Assembly (NCBI RefSeq): GCF_024362325.1
Contig: NZ_CP101497.1
Coordinates: forward strand, 2,418,001-2,482,000
Length of the DNA stretch: 64,000 nt
Direction of reading: 5' to 3'
DNA from: Microcella humidisoli
GTDB taxonomy: Bacteria > Actinomycetota > Actinomycetes > Actinomycetales > Microbacteriaceae
Shown here: in pieces, positions 47,160-55,620 of the stretch
Layout of the letters: the number at the start of each line of letters is the position of its first letter
Numbering within the stretch: position 1 is the stretch's first letter
Translations under genes and position numbers: made by a program
The notes under the pieces: model-generated
What the model was told of the DNA's origin: nothing
Seen by the model: the letters and a program-made list of their open reading frames with translations, nothing else
The model's database searches: none

Positions 47160-47789
47160 CTAGCGCGCGGCGTAGTACTCGACGACGAGCTGCACTTCGC
47201 AGGTCACGGGGACCTCGGCGCGCTTGGGGCGGCGCACGAGGCGCGACTGCAGCTTGTCGAGCTCGACCTCGAGGTAGGCCGGAACCTTGGGCAGCACGTC
47301 GACGTGACCGCCGGCGGCCGCGACCTGGAACGGCTCGGTGCCCTCGGAGCGCGGCTTGACGTGGATCAGCTGACCCGGCTTGACGCGGAACGAGGGGCGG
47401 TCGACGAGCTGGCCGTCGACCATGATGTGACGGTGCACGACCATCTGGCGCGCCTGCGCCGTGGTGCGGGCGAAGCCCGAGCGCAGCACGAGGGCGTCGA
47501 GACGCATCTCGAGCAGCTCGACGAGGTTCTCACCCGTCAGGCCGGCCGAGCGGCGGGCCTCGTTGAACGCGATCTTGAGCTGGGCCTCGCGGATGCCGTA
47601 CTGGGCGCGGAGACGCTGCTTCTCGCGCAGACGAACGGCGTAGTCGCTGTCGGCCTTGCGCTTGGTGCGGCCGTGCTCACCGGGAGCGTAGGGGCGCTTC
47701 TCGAGGTACTTGGCGGCCTTCGGGGTGAGGGCGATGCCGAGCGCGCGGGAGAGGCGGGTCTTGCTGCGAGTGCGTGACTTGGTAGACAC
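47160..47789 (-). CDS. rpsD: 30S ribosomal protein S4
   Basis: A 209-residue primary 16S rRNA-binding protein that nucleates assembly of the 30S body. It has the N-terminal S4 domain (RLSRALGIALTPKAAKY, YGIREAQLK) and the S4 RNA-binding motif RLDALVLRSGFARTTAQARQMVVH. It lacks the N-terminal zinc cysteines of some S4 proteins. The GTG at 47789 follows GGAAGGAAACC. Located away from the main ribosomal operon, as in other Microbacteriaceae, with a leader of about 130 bases that could carry S4 autoregulation. Confidence 0.98.
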   Translation of the reverse strand: MSTKSRTRSKTRLSRALGIALTPKAAKYLEKRPYAPGEHGRTKRKADSDYAVRLREKQRLRAQYGIREAQLKIAFNEARRSAGLTGENLVELLEMRLDALVLRSGFARTTAQARQMVVHRHIMVDGQLVDRPSFRVKPGQLIHVKPRSEGTEPFQVAAAGGHVDVLPKVPAYLEVELDKLQSRLVRRPKRAEVPVTCEVQLVVEYYAAR

Positions 47790-47924
47790 GGTTTCCTTCC
47801 ATGGGCGTGGCCGAGAATTTCAGCGGCTCACGGGCGTACACCGCTCCGTCCGGTCCGAACGCACGCCGAGGCGCTTCGGTGGAAGCTTCGAGGGAGGGTG
47901 TGCCCATATCTGACGGGCCGAGCA

Positions 47925-47930
47925 AGCCTA
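47925..47930 (-). promoter_or_regulatory. -10 element of rpsD
   Basis: Minus-strand TAGGCT, 23 bases after the rarA stop codon. A start near 47918 gives a leader of about 130 bases before the rpsD GTG. CTGACG lies upstream at a longer than ideal spacing (20 bases) and is the only -35 candidate. The 163-base gap 47790-47952 holds this promoter and the rpsD leader; no other gene is seen in it. Confidence 0.45.
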
Positions 47931-47952
47931 CCAGAGCCGGGGCGCGCGCTCG

Positions 47953-49299
47953 TCAGTCGGCCGCATCCCCGCGGGTGATCGCGCGCAGCTTCGCAAGGCG
48001 GGCGGCGATCTCGCGCTCGTGCCCGCGCTCGGTCGGCTGGTAGTACTCGGTGCCGACGAGCGGATCGGGCAGGTACTGCTGCTCGGCCACCCCGACGGGC
48101 TCGTCGTGCGGGTACACGTATCCCTTGCCGTGCCCGAGCCGCTTCGCGCCCGGGTAGTGGGCGTCGCGCAGCGGTTTCGGCACGCGGCCCAGCCGGCCCG
48201 CGCGCACATCGGCGATCGCGGCGTCGATGCCGACGTAGGCGGCGTTCGACTTCGGTGCCGTCGCCAGGTAGACGACCGCCTCCGCGAGCGGGATGCGCCC
48301 CTCGGGCATGCCGATCAGCTGGACGGCCTGCGCCGCGGCGACGGCGATGGGCAGGGCCTGCGGGTCGGCCGTGCCGATGTCTTCTGCCGCCGAGATGATG
48401 ACGCGGCGGGCGATGAACCGCGGGTCCTCCCCCGCTTCGATCATGCGGGCCAGGTAGTGCAAGGCGGCATCGGGATCGCTCCCCCGGATCGACTTGATGA
48501 AGGCGCTGATGACGTCGTAGTGCTCGTCGCCCTGCTTGTCGTACCGCAGCAGCGCCCGATCGACGGCCGCAGCGACGATCTCCGCCGAGATGACGGGATG
48601 CCCCTCGCGGGTCTCCCCGCCCGCCGCAGCCGACTGGGCCCCGGCCTCGAGCGCGGTCAGCGCCCGCCGCGCGTCGCCCGAGGCGAGCCGCACGATGGCC
48701 TCGCGCGCCGCTGGCTCGAGCTCGACCCGACCGGCGAGGCCGCGCGGATCGATGACCGCGCGGTCGACGAGCACACCGAGGTCGTCATCGCTGAGCGCCT
48801 CGAGCGTCAGCAGCAGACTGCGGCTCAGCAGCGGCGCGATGACCGAGAACGAGGGGTTCTCGGTCGTTGCCGCGATGAGGATCACCCAGCCGTTCTCCAC
48901 GCCCGGCAGCAGCGCGTCCTGCTGCGCCTTCGTGAATCGGTGGATCTCGTCGAGGAACAACACGGTCGACGTGCCGTACAGATCGCGGTCGGCGAGAGCG
49001 CGCTCCATGACCTCGCGCACGTCCTTGACCCCGGCCGTCACTGCCGACAGCTCGACGAACCGCCGGCCGCTCGAGCGCGCGATCGCCTGCGCGAGCGTCG
49101 TCTTCCCCGTGCCGGGCGGGCCCCAGAGGATGACGGAGACCGCGCTCGGGGCACGGCCGGGATCGTCGCTCGCGAGGCTCACGAGCGGGGATCCGGCCCC
49201 CAGCAGATGCCGCTGACCGGCGACCTCGTCGAGGCGCGTCGGCCGCATGCGCACGGCGAGGGGAACCGCGGCGCTGCCGAGGCCCGGCTGAGCATCCAT
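47953..49299 (-). CDS. rarA: Replication-associated recombination protein A (AAA+ ATPase)
   Basis: A 448-residue AAA+ ATPase of the RarA/MgsA/WRNIP1 family, which acts at stalled replication forks. It has Walker [10 protein letters not shown], Walker [10 protein letters not shown], sensor 1 ATTENPSF, and the C-terminal MgsA tetramerisation region ([24 protein letters not shown] and [19 protein letters not shown]). The ATG at 49299 lacks a ribosome site and follows a -10 hexamer by six bases, implying a leaderless mRNA. Confidence 0.95.
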   Translation of the reverse strand: MDAQPGLGSAAVPLAVRMRPTRLDEVAGQRHLLGAGSPLVSLASDDPGRAPSAVSVILWGPPGTGKTTLAQAIARSSGRRFVELSAVTAGVKDVREVMERALADRDLYGTSTVLFLDEIHRFTKAQQDALLPGVENGWVILIAATTENPSFSVIAPLLSRSLLLTLEALSDDDLGVLVDRAVIDPRGLAGRVELEPAAREAIVRLASGDARRALTALEAGAQSAAAGGETREGHPVISAEIVAAAVDRALLRYDKQGDEHYDVISAFIKSIRGSDPDAALHYLARMIEAGEDPRFIARRVIISAAEDIGTADPQALPIAVAAAQAVQLIGMPEGRIPLAEAVVYLATAPKSNAAYVGIDAAIADVRAGRLGRVPKPLRDAHYPGAKRLGHGKGYVYPHDEPVGVAEQQYLPDPLVGTEYYQPTERGHEREIAARLAKLRAITRGDAAD

Positions 49300-49305
49300 G
49301 CCCCC

Positions 49306-49311
49306 AGGCTA
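49306..49311 (-). promoter_or_regulatory. -10 element of a probable leaderless rarA promoter
   Basis: Minus-strand TAGCCT is followed by six bases (GGGGGC) and then the rarA ATG. A typical start seven bases after the -10 would fall on the A of the ATG. The element and its spacing are the same as at hisE. The 120-base divergent gap to the plus-strand cyclophilin gene also contains TAGAGT (49364-49369) as a possible plus-strand -10. Confidence 0.5.
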
Positions 49312-49419
49312 CTGGCCCGCCCCGACCCGACCCGGGCGCGCGCACCGGGCGGGAGTGCTCGACTAGAGTTCACTGCGGCGCGGCCGCACGAACGGCGTCC
49401 GCCGTCGGATGGAGGAGCA

Positions 49420-50190
49420 GTGGCAGCCGCATCGGCCAACAACCGCGAGACGCAGGACCGCCTGCGCCGCTACCAGGCGCGTCAGACCGTGCACGAGACC
49501 AAGACCGCTCGCCGCAAGCGCGACAACCTCGTCGGGGTGCTCGCGATCGTCGTCGTCGGAGCCCTGGCCGCGACCGCACAGATCGTCTACTTCACGGCCG
49601 GACCGGGCACGCCGGAGCCCGTCGCGAGCGCCAGTCCCGCGCCGACCGACCCCGCAGCGGTCGCCCCCGACCCCGCGCTCAGCGAGTTCCGCACGTGGAC
49701 CGGCACCATGACCCTCAACGAGGGAATCGAGCTGGAATACGAACTCGACGGGCTCGCGGCACCGCAGGCCGTCGCCTCGTTCGCGAGCCTCGTGCAGAGC
49801 GGCTTCTACGACGGTCTCAGCTGCCACCGCCTCACGACCCAGGGCATCTTCGTGCTGCAGTGCGGCGACCCCAACGGCGACGGCACCGGCGGCCCCGAGT
49901 ACCGCTTCGGCCCCATCGAGAACCCGCCGCTCGACGACGTCTACACGACGGGCGTCATCGCGATGGCCCGCCAGGGTGGCGACGGCGCGAGCATGGGCAG
50001 CCAGTTCTTCATCGTCTACGACGAGTCGACGATCCCGGCCGACGCCGCGGGCGGGTACACGATCATGGGCCGCATCACGAGCGGCCTGGATGCCCTGATC
50101 GCCGACGTCGTGGCCGCGGGCGTCGAGGGTGGTGCGCCCGACGGCGCACCGGCCGTGCCGACGGTCATCTCGGGCATCACGATCCAATAG
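49420..50190 (+). CDS. Membrane-anchored cyclophilin-type peptidyl-prolyl isomerase
   Basis: A 256-residue protein with a basic cytoplasmic N-terminus, one membrane helix (about residues 37-58), a Pro/Ala/Ser-rich linker and an extracytoplasmic cyclophilin domain (about 85-255). Landmarks are FYDGLSCHRLTTQGIFVLQ, GDPNGDGTGGPEY and MARQGGDGASMGSQFFIVY, the latter being the catalytic core. It probably folds secreted proteins near the Sec exit. The GTG at 49420 has GGAGG four bases upstream. This gene order next to rel and rarA is common in actinobacteria. Confidence 0.93.
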   Translation: MAAASANNRETQDRLRRYQARQTVHETKTARRKRDNLVGVLAIVVVGALAATAQIVYFTAGPGTPEPVASASPAPTDPAAVAPDPALSEFRTWTGTMTLNEGIELEYELDGLAAPQAVASFASLVQSGFYDGLSCHRLTTQGIFVLQCGDPNGDGTGGPEYRFGPIENPPLDDVYTTGVIAMARQGGDGASMGSQFFIVYDESTIPADAAGGYTIMGRITSGLDALIADVVAAGVEGGAPDGAPAVPTVISGITIQ

Positions 50191-50197
50191 CGATCAG

Positions 50198-50231
50198 CGG
50201 CGGCAGGGCCCCGGCCCGAGCCGTGCCGCCG
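50198..50231 (+). terminator. Possible terminator after the cyclophilin gene
   Basis: Outer arms CGGCGGCA (50198-50205) and TGCCGCCG (50224-50231) enclose an inner GGGCC/GGCCC pair, starting eight bases past the stop codon. There is no T-tract. The location suggests 3'-end formation or message stabilisation. Confidence 0.4.
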
Positions 50232-50240
50232 ACCGTGCCA

Positions 50241-50273
50241 TATGCTGAAAAACCGCGCGGACACTGCCGCGCG
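50241..50273. promoter_or_regulatory. -10 element plus 5' hairpin of the DUF349 gene, terminator-like on the minus strand
   Basis: TATGCT (50241-50246) is a plausible plus-strand -10. Five As and a hairpin follow: CGCGCGG (50254-50260), six-base loop, CCGCGCG (50267-50273). On the plus strand the message would begin with this hairpin. On the minus strand the same elements read as stem-loop then TTTTT, a good intrinsic terminator shape, which could block antisense transcription entering the cyclophilin gene. Confidence 0.4.
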
Positions 50274-50302
50274 CGTGCGCACTCGATGAGGATGAAGCAG
50301 AC

Positions 50303-51535
50303 GTGTCAGCGAACGAGAAGAGCCCCTGGGGCCGGGTCGATGAGACCGGCACCGTGTACGTCACCGACGCGGGTGTCGAGCGCGCGGTCGGGCAGTACCC
50401 CGACGGGACGCCCGACGAGGCGCTCACGTACTTCACCCGCAAGTACGTCGAGCTCGAGGGCCAGGTGCGCCTCCTCGAGCAGCGGGCGAAGGCCGGCGCT
50501 CCCGCCGCCGACGTCGCCAAGACCGTCGCGACCCTGACCGCCGCGCTCGAGGCCCCGGCCGCCGTCGGCGACATCGCGGCGCTGCGAGCCCGGGTGGGGG
50601 CGCTCACCGAGACCGTCGAGAAGCTCACCGAGGAGCAGAAGGCCGAGGCCGCCGCCGCAACCGAGGCCGCGGTCGCCGAGCGCACCGCGATCGTCGAAGC
50701 GGCCGAGGCACTCGCCGCGAAAGACCCGCAGTCGGTGCAGTGGAAGCAGGCCTCGAGCGAGCTCGACGCCCTGTTCTCGCGCTGGAAGGACCACCAGGCG
50801 AACGGACCGCGACTGCCCAAGAAGCAGGCCGACGACCTCTGGAAGCGGTTCCGTGCCGCGCGCACGACGGTCGAGACCCACCGCCGCGCCTTCTTCGCCG
50901 GGCTCGACTCCGAGCACAAGGAGGTGCGCGCCCGCAAGCAGGCGCTCATCGACAAGGCCGTCGCCCTCGCCTCGCAGGGCACCGGCGGCATTCCCGCCTA
51001 CCGCCGCCTGCTCGACGAGTGGAAGCTCGCCGGGCGCGCCGGCAAGAAGGTCGACGACGCGCTGTGGGCCCAGTTCAAGGCCGCAGGCGACGCCCTCTAC
51101 GCCGCCAAGGCCGAGGTTGACGCGCGTGAGAACGAGGAGTTCGCGGGCAACCTCGCTGTCAAGCTGGCCCTGCTCGACGAAGCCGCTCCCCTGCTCACCG
51201 CGACCGACCGGGTGCAGGCGCGCGCGACGCTGTCGAACATCCAGCGCAAGTGGGACGCCGCGGGCAAGGTGCCGCGCGACCAGGTGAAGGTGGTCGAAGA
51301 CCGCATGCGCCAGATCGAGCTCGCGGTGAAGAAGCTCGAAGAGGAGCACTGGAATCGCTCAGACCCCGAGAAGAAGGCGCGCTCGGAGGGGCTCGCCGCG
51401 CAGCTCGAGCAGGCGATCGCCGGGCTCGAGGCCGATCTCGCCGCGGCGACGGCGGCGAAGGACTCCAAGCGCATCGCCGAGGTCACCGAAGCTCTCGAGG
51501 CGCGCCGCGCCTGGCTGAGCGCTGTCGACCGCTGA
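50303..51535 (+). CDS. DUF349 domain-containing protein
   Basis: A 410-residue, alanine- and charge-rich, almost wholly helical protein. An N-terminal stretch (WGRVDETGTVYVTD) is followed by coiled coil (about residues 55-130) and repeated DUF349 units (SRWKDHQANG, LLDEWKLAGRAGKKVDDALWAQFKAAGDALY, IQRKWDAAGKVPRD). Such proteins are widespread in actinobacteria beside rel; their role is not established. The GTG at 50303 (VSANEKSPWG) is used as start. The last codons belong to a 17-bp tandem repeat array. Confidence 0.9.
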   Translation: MSANEKSPWGRVDETGTVYVTDAGVERAVGQYPDGTPDEALTYFTRKYVELEGQVRLLEQRAKAGAPAADVAKTVATLTAALEAPAAVGDIAALRARVGALTETVEKLTEEQKAEAAAATEAAVAERTAIVEAAEALAAKDPQSVQWKQASSELDALFSRWKDHQANGPRLPKKQADDLWKRFRAARTTVETHRRAFFAGLDSEHKEVRARKQALIDKAVALASQGTGGIPAYRRLLDEWKLAGRAGKKVDDALWAQFKAAGDALYAAKAEVDARENEEFAGNLAVKLALLDEAAPLLTATDRVQARATLSNIQRKWDAAGKVPRDQVKVVEDRMRQIELAVKKLEEEHWNRSDPEKKARSEGLAAQLEQAIAGLEADLAAATAAKDSKRIAEVTEALEARRAWLSAVDR

Positions 51536-51637
51536 GCGCTACTCACGCCTGTGCGCTGCTGACGCCTGAGCGCTGCTGACGCCTGAGCGCTGGTGACGGC
51601 GGAGCGCGGCCGGGGGCTGAGCGCGGCCGACTGCAGG
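51502..51637 (+). repeat. 17-bp degenerate tandem repeat array
   Basis: About eight successive 17-base units run from 51502. Their last bases carry the DUF349 stop codon (unit 51519-51535), and the array continues into the intergenic region. The best-kept copies, GCGCTGCTGACGCCTGA, are at 51553-51569 and 51570-51586 and are identical; 51536-51552 and 51587-51603 differ at a few positions, and 51604-51637 is more diverged. Unit junctions create the palindrome AGCGCT every 17 bases (51518, 51535, 51569, 51586). The rest of the 198-base gap up to 51733 holds only a possible TAGGCT -10 at 51645-51650. Confidence 0.85.
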
Positions 51638-51733
51638 CCGGCGATAGGCTCTGCGGTCGTGGTCGCCCGCGGGTTCTCCACAGCAACCGCGCTGGGCGCC
51701 CACGAACGACCGCGAGGGTGCACACTCCCCCGC

Positions 51734-52303
51734 ATGGTGCCTGCCTCTCTCATCCTCCCCGGACCGCTCGTGAGCGCGAGCGAGTGGCGCTGCGCGGTGC
51801 TCGACGGCGAGCTCGTCGCGCTCGGCGATGGGTTCCTGCCGATCGATGCGCCGTTGACCGCCCGCGAGCGCGCCGCGTCGCTCGCCCCGGCCCTCATCGA
51901 CGACCGTGTGGTCATCGCCGACCGCAGTGCCGCCTGGGTGTGGGGGTGGGCGCCCCCGCCGCCGGTCGTGTCCACGTGCGTCTCGATCCAGGCGCGCATC
52001 CCCTCGCCCGATCGGCGGCGGCTGCGGGCCCGCGAGGTCGTCATCGAGGCCGATGAGCTGCGGATGCTCGGCGCGGTGCCCGTGACCGCGCCCCTGCGCA
52101 CTCTGCTCGACCTGGCTCGGCACGACCACGATGCGCACATCGTCGCCCTGCTCGCGGCAGGTCTGCGCGCGCACGGAGTCACGAGAGCTCAGCTCGACGC
52201 CGCGCTCGCGCGCCGCCCGAGTCTGTCGTTCGTGCGCCCCGCGCGGGCGCGACTGCTGGCCGCCCTCGCCGCGGCGACCGATCACCCGTTGCTGACGCGG
52301 TAG
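51734..52303 (+). CDS. AbiEi-like / transcriptional regulator-like protein, partial family match
   Basis: A 189-residue protein with the pattern of the actinobacterial AbiEi-antitoxin-like family: VIADRSAAWVWGW (the SAAALHG-like segment), a beta-rich middle (TCVSIQARI) and GAVPVTAPLRTLLDLARH followed by a helical region with GVTRAQLDAAL. The DUF559-type nuclease domain often found after this unit is absent, and no AbiEii toxin gene adjoins. The ATG at 51734 is a choice; the frame is open upstream. Its end overlaps the convergent rel gene by 22 bases. Function unassigned. Confidence 0.55.
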   Translation: MVPASLILPGPLVSASEWRCAVLDGELVALGDGFLPIDAPLTARERAASLAPALIDDRVVIADRSAAWVWGWAPPPPVVSTCVSIQARIPSPDRRRLRAREVVIEADELRMLGAVPVTAPLRTLLDLARHDHDAHIVALLAAGLRAHGVTRAQLDAALARRPSLSFVRPARARLLAALAAATDHPLLTR

Positions 52304-54537
52304 ACGTCGTAGACGGCGTCGATGCGCCGAACGGCATTGAGCACGCGGTCGAGGTGCGTGACATCGCCCATCTCGAAGACGAAGCGGCTGAGGGCCAGTC
52401 GGTCTTTCGAGGTGCTGACGCTCGCCGAGAGGATGTTGACGTGGTGCTCGGAGAGCACGCGCGTCACGTCGCTCAGCAGCCCGCTGCGGTCGAGGGCCTC
52501 GACCTGGATCTGCACGAGGAAGACACTCTTCGCGGTCGGTGCCCACTCGACCTCGATCATGCGGTCGGGCTCGGTGAACAACGACTGCACGTTGCTGCAG
52601 TCGGCGCGGTGCACGCTCACGCCCTGGCCGCGCGTGACGAAACCGACGATGCCGTCACCGGGAACGGGTGTGCAGCACTTGGCGAGCTTGACGAGAATAT
52701 CGGGGGCCCCGCGCACGAGGACGCCGGAGTCGCTCGTGCGCACGGGCGTGCGACCGCGCGTCGGCACGCTGAAGGGCTCGTCGTCGCTCTCGGCCTCGAC
52801 GTGCAGCGCGGCGAGGATCTTCTCGATGACCGACTGGGTCGACACGTGGCCTTCGCCGACGGCGGCATAGAGCGACTCGACCGTCTCGTAGCGCAGCTGC
52901 GAGGCGACGTGCGCGACCGCGTCTTGCGACATGAGGCGCTGCAGGGGCAGGTTCTGCTTGCGCATGGCGCGCGCGATCGCGTCCTTGCCCTGCTCGACGG
53001 CCTCGTCGCGGCGCTCCTTCGTGAACCACTGGCGGATCTTCGACCGCGCGCGCGTGCTCGTGACGAAGTTCAGCCAGTCCTGGCTCGGGCCCGCATCCGG
53101 ATTCTTCGACGTGAAGACCTCGACCGAGTCGCCGCTGTTGAGCACGGTCTCGAGCGGCACGAGCCGCCCGTTGACCTTCGCCCCCATCGTGCGGTGCCCG
53201 ACCTCGGTGTGCACGGCGTAGGCGAAGTCGACCGGCGTCGCGCCCGCGGGCAGGCCGATGACCTTGCCCTGCGGGGTGAAGACGTAGACCTCCTTCGCGC
53301 CGATCTCGTAGCGCAGGTTGTCGAGGAACTCGGTCGGGTCGCTCGTCTCGGCCTGCCAGTCGGAGATGTGGGCCAGCCACGCCATGTCGGTGTCGGAGCG
53401 CTCGGTGCCGGCCTCGCCGCGGCTCGAGCCCGCCATGCGCTCCTTGTACTTCCAGTGCGCGGCGACACCGAACTCGGCGCGCTGGTGCATCTCGTGCGTG
53501 CGGATCTGCAGCTCGACAGGGCGCCCGCCCGGGCCGAAGACGGTCGTGTGCAGCGACTGGTACAGGTTGAATTTGGGCGTCGCGATGTAGTCCTTGAAGC
53601 GGCCCGGCATCGGGTTCCAGCGCGCGTGCACGGCACCGAGCACGGCGTAGCAGTCGCGGATCGAGTTGACGAGGATGCGCACGCCCGTGAGGTCGTAGAT
53701 CTCGTCGAAATCGCGGCCGCGGTGCACCATCTTCTGATAGATCGAGTAGTACTGCTTGGGTCGCCCCTTGACGTCGGCCTTGATCTTCGACTGCCGGAGA
53801 TCGTCCTTCACCGCGTCGATGACCTGCTGCACGAAGGCCTCGCGTTCGGGCGTGCGGTTGCGCACGAGGCTCTCGATCTCGACGTAGATCTTCGGCTGCA
53901 GCACGGCGAACGACAGGTCTTCGAGCTCCCACTTGATCGTCTGGATGCCGAGTCGGTGCGCGAGCGGCGCGTAGATGTCGAGGGTCTCTTGCGCCTTGCG
54001 CTGGGCCGAGGCGCTCTCGACGAAGCCCCACGTGCGGGCATTGTGCAAGCGGTCGGCGAGCTTGACGATGAGCACACGGATGTCTTTCGACATCGCGACG
54101 ATCATCTTGCGCACCGTTTCGGACTGCGCGCTGTCGCCGTACTTGAGCTTGTCGAGCTTCGTCACGCCATCGACGAGCATGGCGATCTCGTCGCCGAAGT
54201 CGCGCCGCAGCTCGTCGAGGCTGTAGCCCGTGTCCTCCACGGTGTCGTGGAGGAGGGCGGCCGCGATCGTCTTCGCGCCGATGCCGAGATCGGCGAGGAT
54301 CTGAGCGACCGCGAGCGGGTGCGTGATGTACGGCTCGCCGCTCTTGCGCGTCTGGCCCTCGTGGGCGCGTTCGGCGACCTGGTACGCGCGCTCGATGAGC
54401 GCGAGATCGGCCTTGGGGTGCTGCGCCCGCACCGTGCGGACGAGCTTCTCGAGCGCTCCCCCCGACTGCGAGCGCGAGAAGATGCGCGGCAGCAGCGCGC
54501 GCAGGGACGCACTGCTCTGCTGCGTCGTGTCGGTCAT
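52282..54537 (-). CDS. rel: Bifunctional (p)ppGpp synthetase/hydrolase
   Basis: A 751-residue RelA/SpoT homologue controlling the stringent response. Domains in order: HD hydrolase (about residues 50-200) with intact AALLHDTVEDTG, synthetase (about 240-380) with GRPKQYYSIYQKM and YQSLHTTVFGP, TGS (about 440-500, VYVFTPQGKVIGLPAGAT), zinc-finger-like CCTPVPGD region and C-terminal ACT. Both enzymatic halves look intact, as in other actinobacterial Rel proteins. The ATG at 54537 is favoured over 54552 because GGAGG precedes it by about six bases. The 3' end overlaps the convergent gene. Confidence 0.97.
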   Translation of the reverse strand: MTDTTQQSSASLRALLPRIFSRSQSGGALEKLVRTVRAQHPKADLALIERAYQVAERAHEGQTRKSGEPYITHPLAVAQILADLGIGAKTIAAALLHDTVEDTGYSLDELRRDFGDEIAMLVDGVTKLDKLKYGDSAQSETVRKMIVAMSKDIRVLIVKLADRLHNARTWGFVESASAQRKAQETLDIYAPLAHRLGIQTIKWELEDLSFAVLQPKIYVEIESLVRNRTPEREAFVQQVIDAVKDDLRQSKIKADVKGRPKQYYSIYQKMVHRGRDFDEIYDLTGVRILVNSIRDCYAVLGAVHARWNPMPGRFKDYIATPKFNLYQSLHTTVFGPGGRPVELQIRTHEMHQRAEFGVAAHWKYKERMAGSSRGEAGTERSDTDMAWLAHISDWQAETSDPTEFLDNLRYEIGAKEVYVFTPQGKVIGLPAGATPVDFAYAVHTEVGHRTMGAKVNGRLVPLETVLNSGDSVEVFTSKNPDAGPSQDWLNFVTSTRARSKIRQWFTKERRDEAVEQGKDAIARAMRKQNLPLQRLMSQDAVAHVASQLRYETVESLYAAVGEGHVSTQSVIEKILAALHVEAESDDEPFSVPTRGRTPVRTSDSGVLVRGAPDILVKLAKCCTPVPGDGIVGFVTRGQGVSVHRADCSNVQSLFTEPDRMIEVEWAPTAKSVFLVQIQVEALDRSGLLSDVTRVLSEHHVNILSASVSTSKDRLALSRFVFEMGDVTHLDRVLNAVRRIDAVYDVYRVSNG

Positions 54538-54556
54538 CCGCGCGCCCTCCACGTCG

Positions 54557-54562
54557 ATTCTA
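54557..54562 (-). promoter_or_regulatory. -10 element of rel
   Basis: Minus-strand TAGAAT, 19 bases before the rel ATG and 47 bases after the secF stop. A start near 54550 would leave a 13-base leader that contains the ribosome site GGAGG. The -35 is not clear. It suggests rel is not dependent on the secDF transcript. Confidence 0.4.
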
Positions 54563-54609
54563 CGGCGTGGCGGTCCGGCCGGCCGACGAGGGGATGCGGG
54601 AGCCGCGAC

Positions 54610-55620
54610 TCAGCGAACCGCGCCCGACTCGGTGCGCGCGACGCGCGGACGCGTGCCCTGCTTCTTGAGCTCCGGCTCGTTCTGACGCAGGTGCACGTAG
54701 AGCGGGGCCGCGAGGAAGATCGACGAGTAGGTGCCGACGATCGTGCCGACCGTGAGCGCGAGCGCGATGTCGCGCAGGGTTCCCGCGCCGAGCAGCAATG
54801 AGCCGATGAACAGGATCGACGCCGTCGGCAGCACCGCGACGATCGACGTGTTGATCGAGCGCACCAGGGTTTGGTTGACCGCGAGGTTCACCGACTGCGC
54901 GAACGTGCGGCGCGACTCCACGCCGTCTTCGCTCGTGTTCTCGCGCACCTTGTCGAAGACGACGACCGTGTCGTAGAGCGAGTAGCCGAGGATCGTGAGG
55001 AAGCCGATGACGGCCGCGGGCGTGATCTCGAGCCCGAAGACTCCGTACACACCAGCGGTGATGATGAGGTCGTGGAAGAGGGCGATGATCGCGGCGAGTG
55101 ACATCTTCCAGGTGCGGAAGTACACCGCAAGCACGAGGCTCGCGAGCAGCAGGAACACCACGAGGGCGATGATCGCCTGGCGCGTGATGTCGGCACCCCA
55201 GGTGGCACCGATGAACGAGGAGCTGACGTCGGACTCGGCGACACCGTAGGCCTCTGCGAGGGCGGCGCGCACCTCCTCCGTCTGAGCGGGGGTGAGCTGC
55301 TCGGTCTGCACGCGCACCGAGTCGCCCCCGACGATCGAGGCGCGGGGGTTCGCGCCCGGAACGACCGAGGCGACCGCCTCGTCGGCGATCGCGGTCGCGG
55401 ATGCGGTTCCCTGCTCGACCACAGAGGTGCTCTGCACGCGGAACTCCGAACCGCCGCGGAACTCGATGCCGAACACGAATCCGCCGCGGAGGGCCGTCAA
55501 GCCGATCGCGAGGAGGACGAAGACGGCCGCGATGATGTACCAGGTGTTCCGGCGCCCGACGAAGTCGAACGAGCGCTGCCCGGTGTAGAGGTCGTTGCCG
55601 AACTGCGTGAGCTTGCTCAT
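54610..55620 (-). CDS. secF: Protein translocase subunit SecF
   Basis: A 336-residue RND-type membrane protein that with SecD uses the proton-motive force to pull preproteins through SecYEG. It has a first helix (about residues 28-45), the family start FGIEFRGGSEF, an extracytoplasmic P4-like domain (about 50-160), and five further helices with the cytoplasmic turn LGYSLYDTVVVFDKVREN. It overlaps secD by four bases (ATGA) and precedes rel. Confidence 0.97.
   Translation of the reverse strand: MSKLTQFGNDLYTGQRSFDFVGRRNTWYIIAAVFVLLAIGLTALRGGFVFGIEFRGGSEFRVQSTSVVEQGTASATAIADEAVASVVPGANPRASIVGGDSVRVQTEQLTPAQTEEVRAALAEAYGVAESDVSSSFIGATWGADITRQAIIALVVFLLLASLVLAVYFRTWKMSLAAIIALFHDLIITAGVYGVFGLEITPAAVIGFLTILGYSLYDTVVVFDKVRENTSEDGVESRRTFAQSVNLAVNQTLVRSINTSIVAVLPTASILFIGSLLLGAGTLRDIALALTVGTIVGTYSSIFLAAPLYVHLRQNEPELKKQGTRPRVARTESGAVR

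Noticed and set aside
47677..47925. Small minus-strand frame of 82 codons over the rpsD leader
   Set aside because: It overlaps the 5' part of rpsD in another frame, has no ribosome site, and its C-terminal part is a shadow of rpsD.
51536..51640. CRISPR array
   Set aside because: The 17-base units are directly adjacent with no spacers, and no cas genes are present; this is a tandem repeat.
51593..51733. Longer version of the AbiEi-like protein starting inside the repeat array
   Set aside because: The extra N-terminal residues are low-complexity translations of the repeat and of GC-rich spacer; the ATG at 51734 starts the recognisable part.
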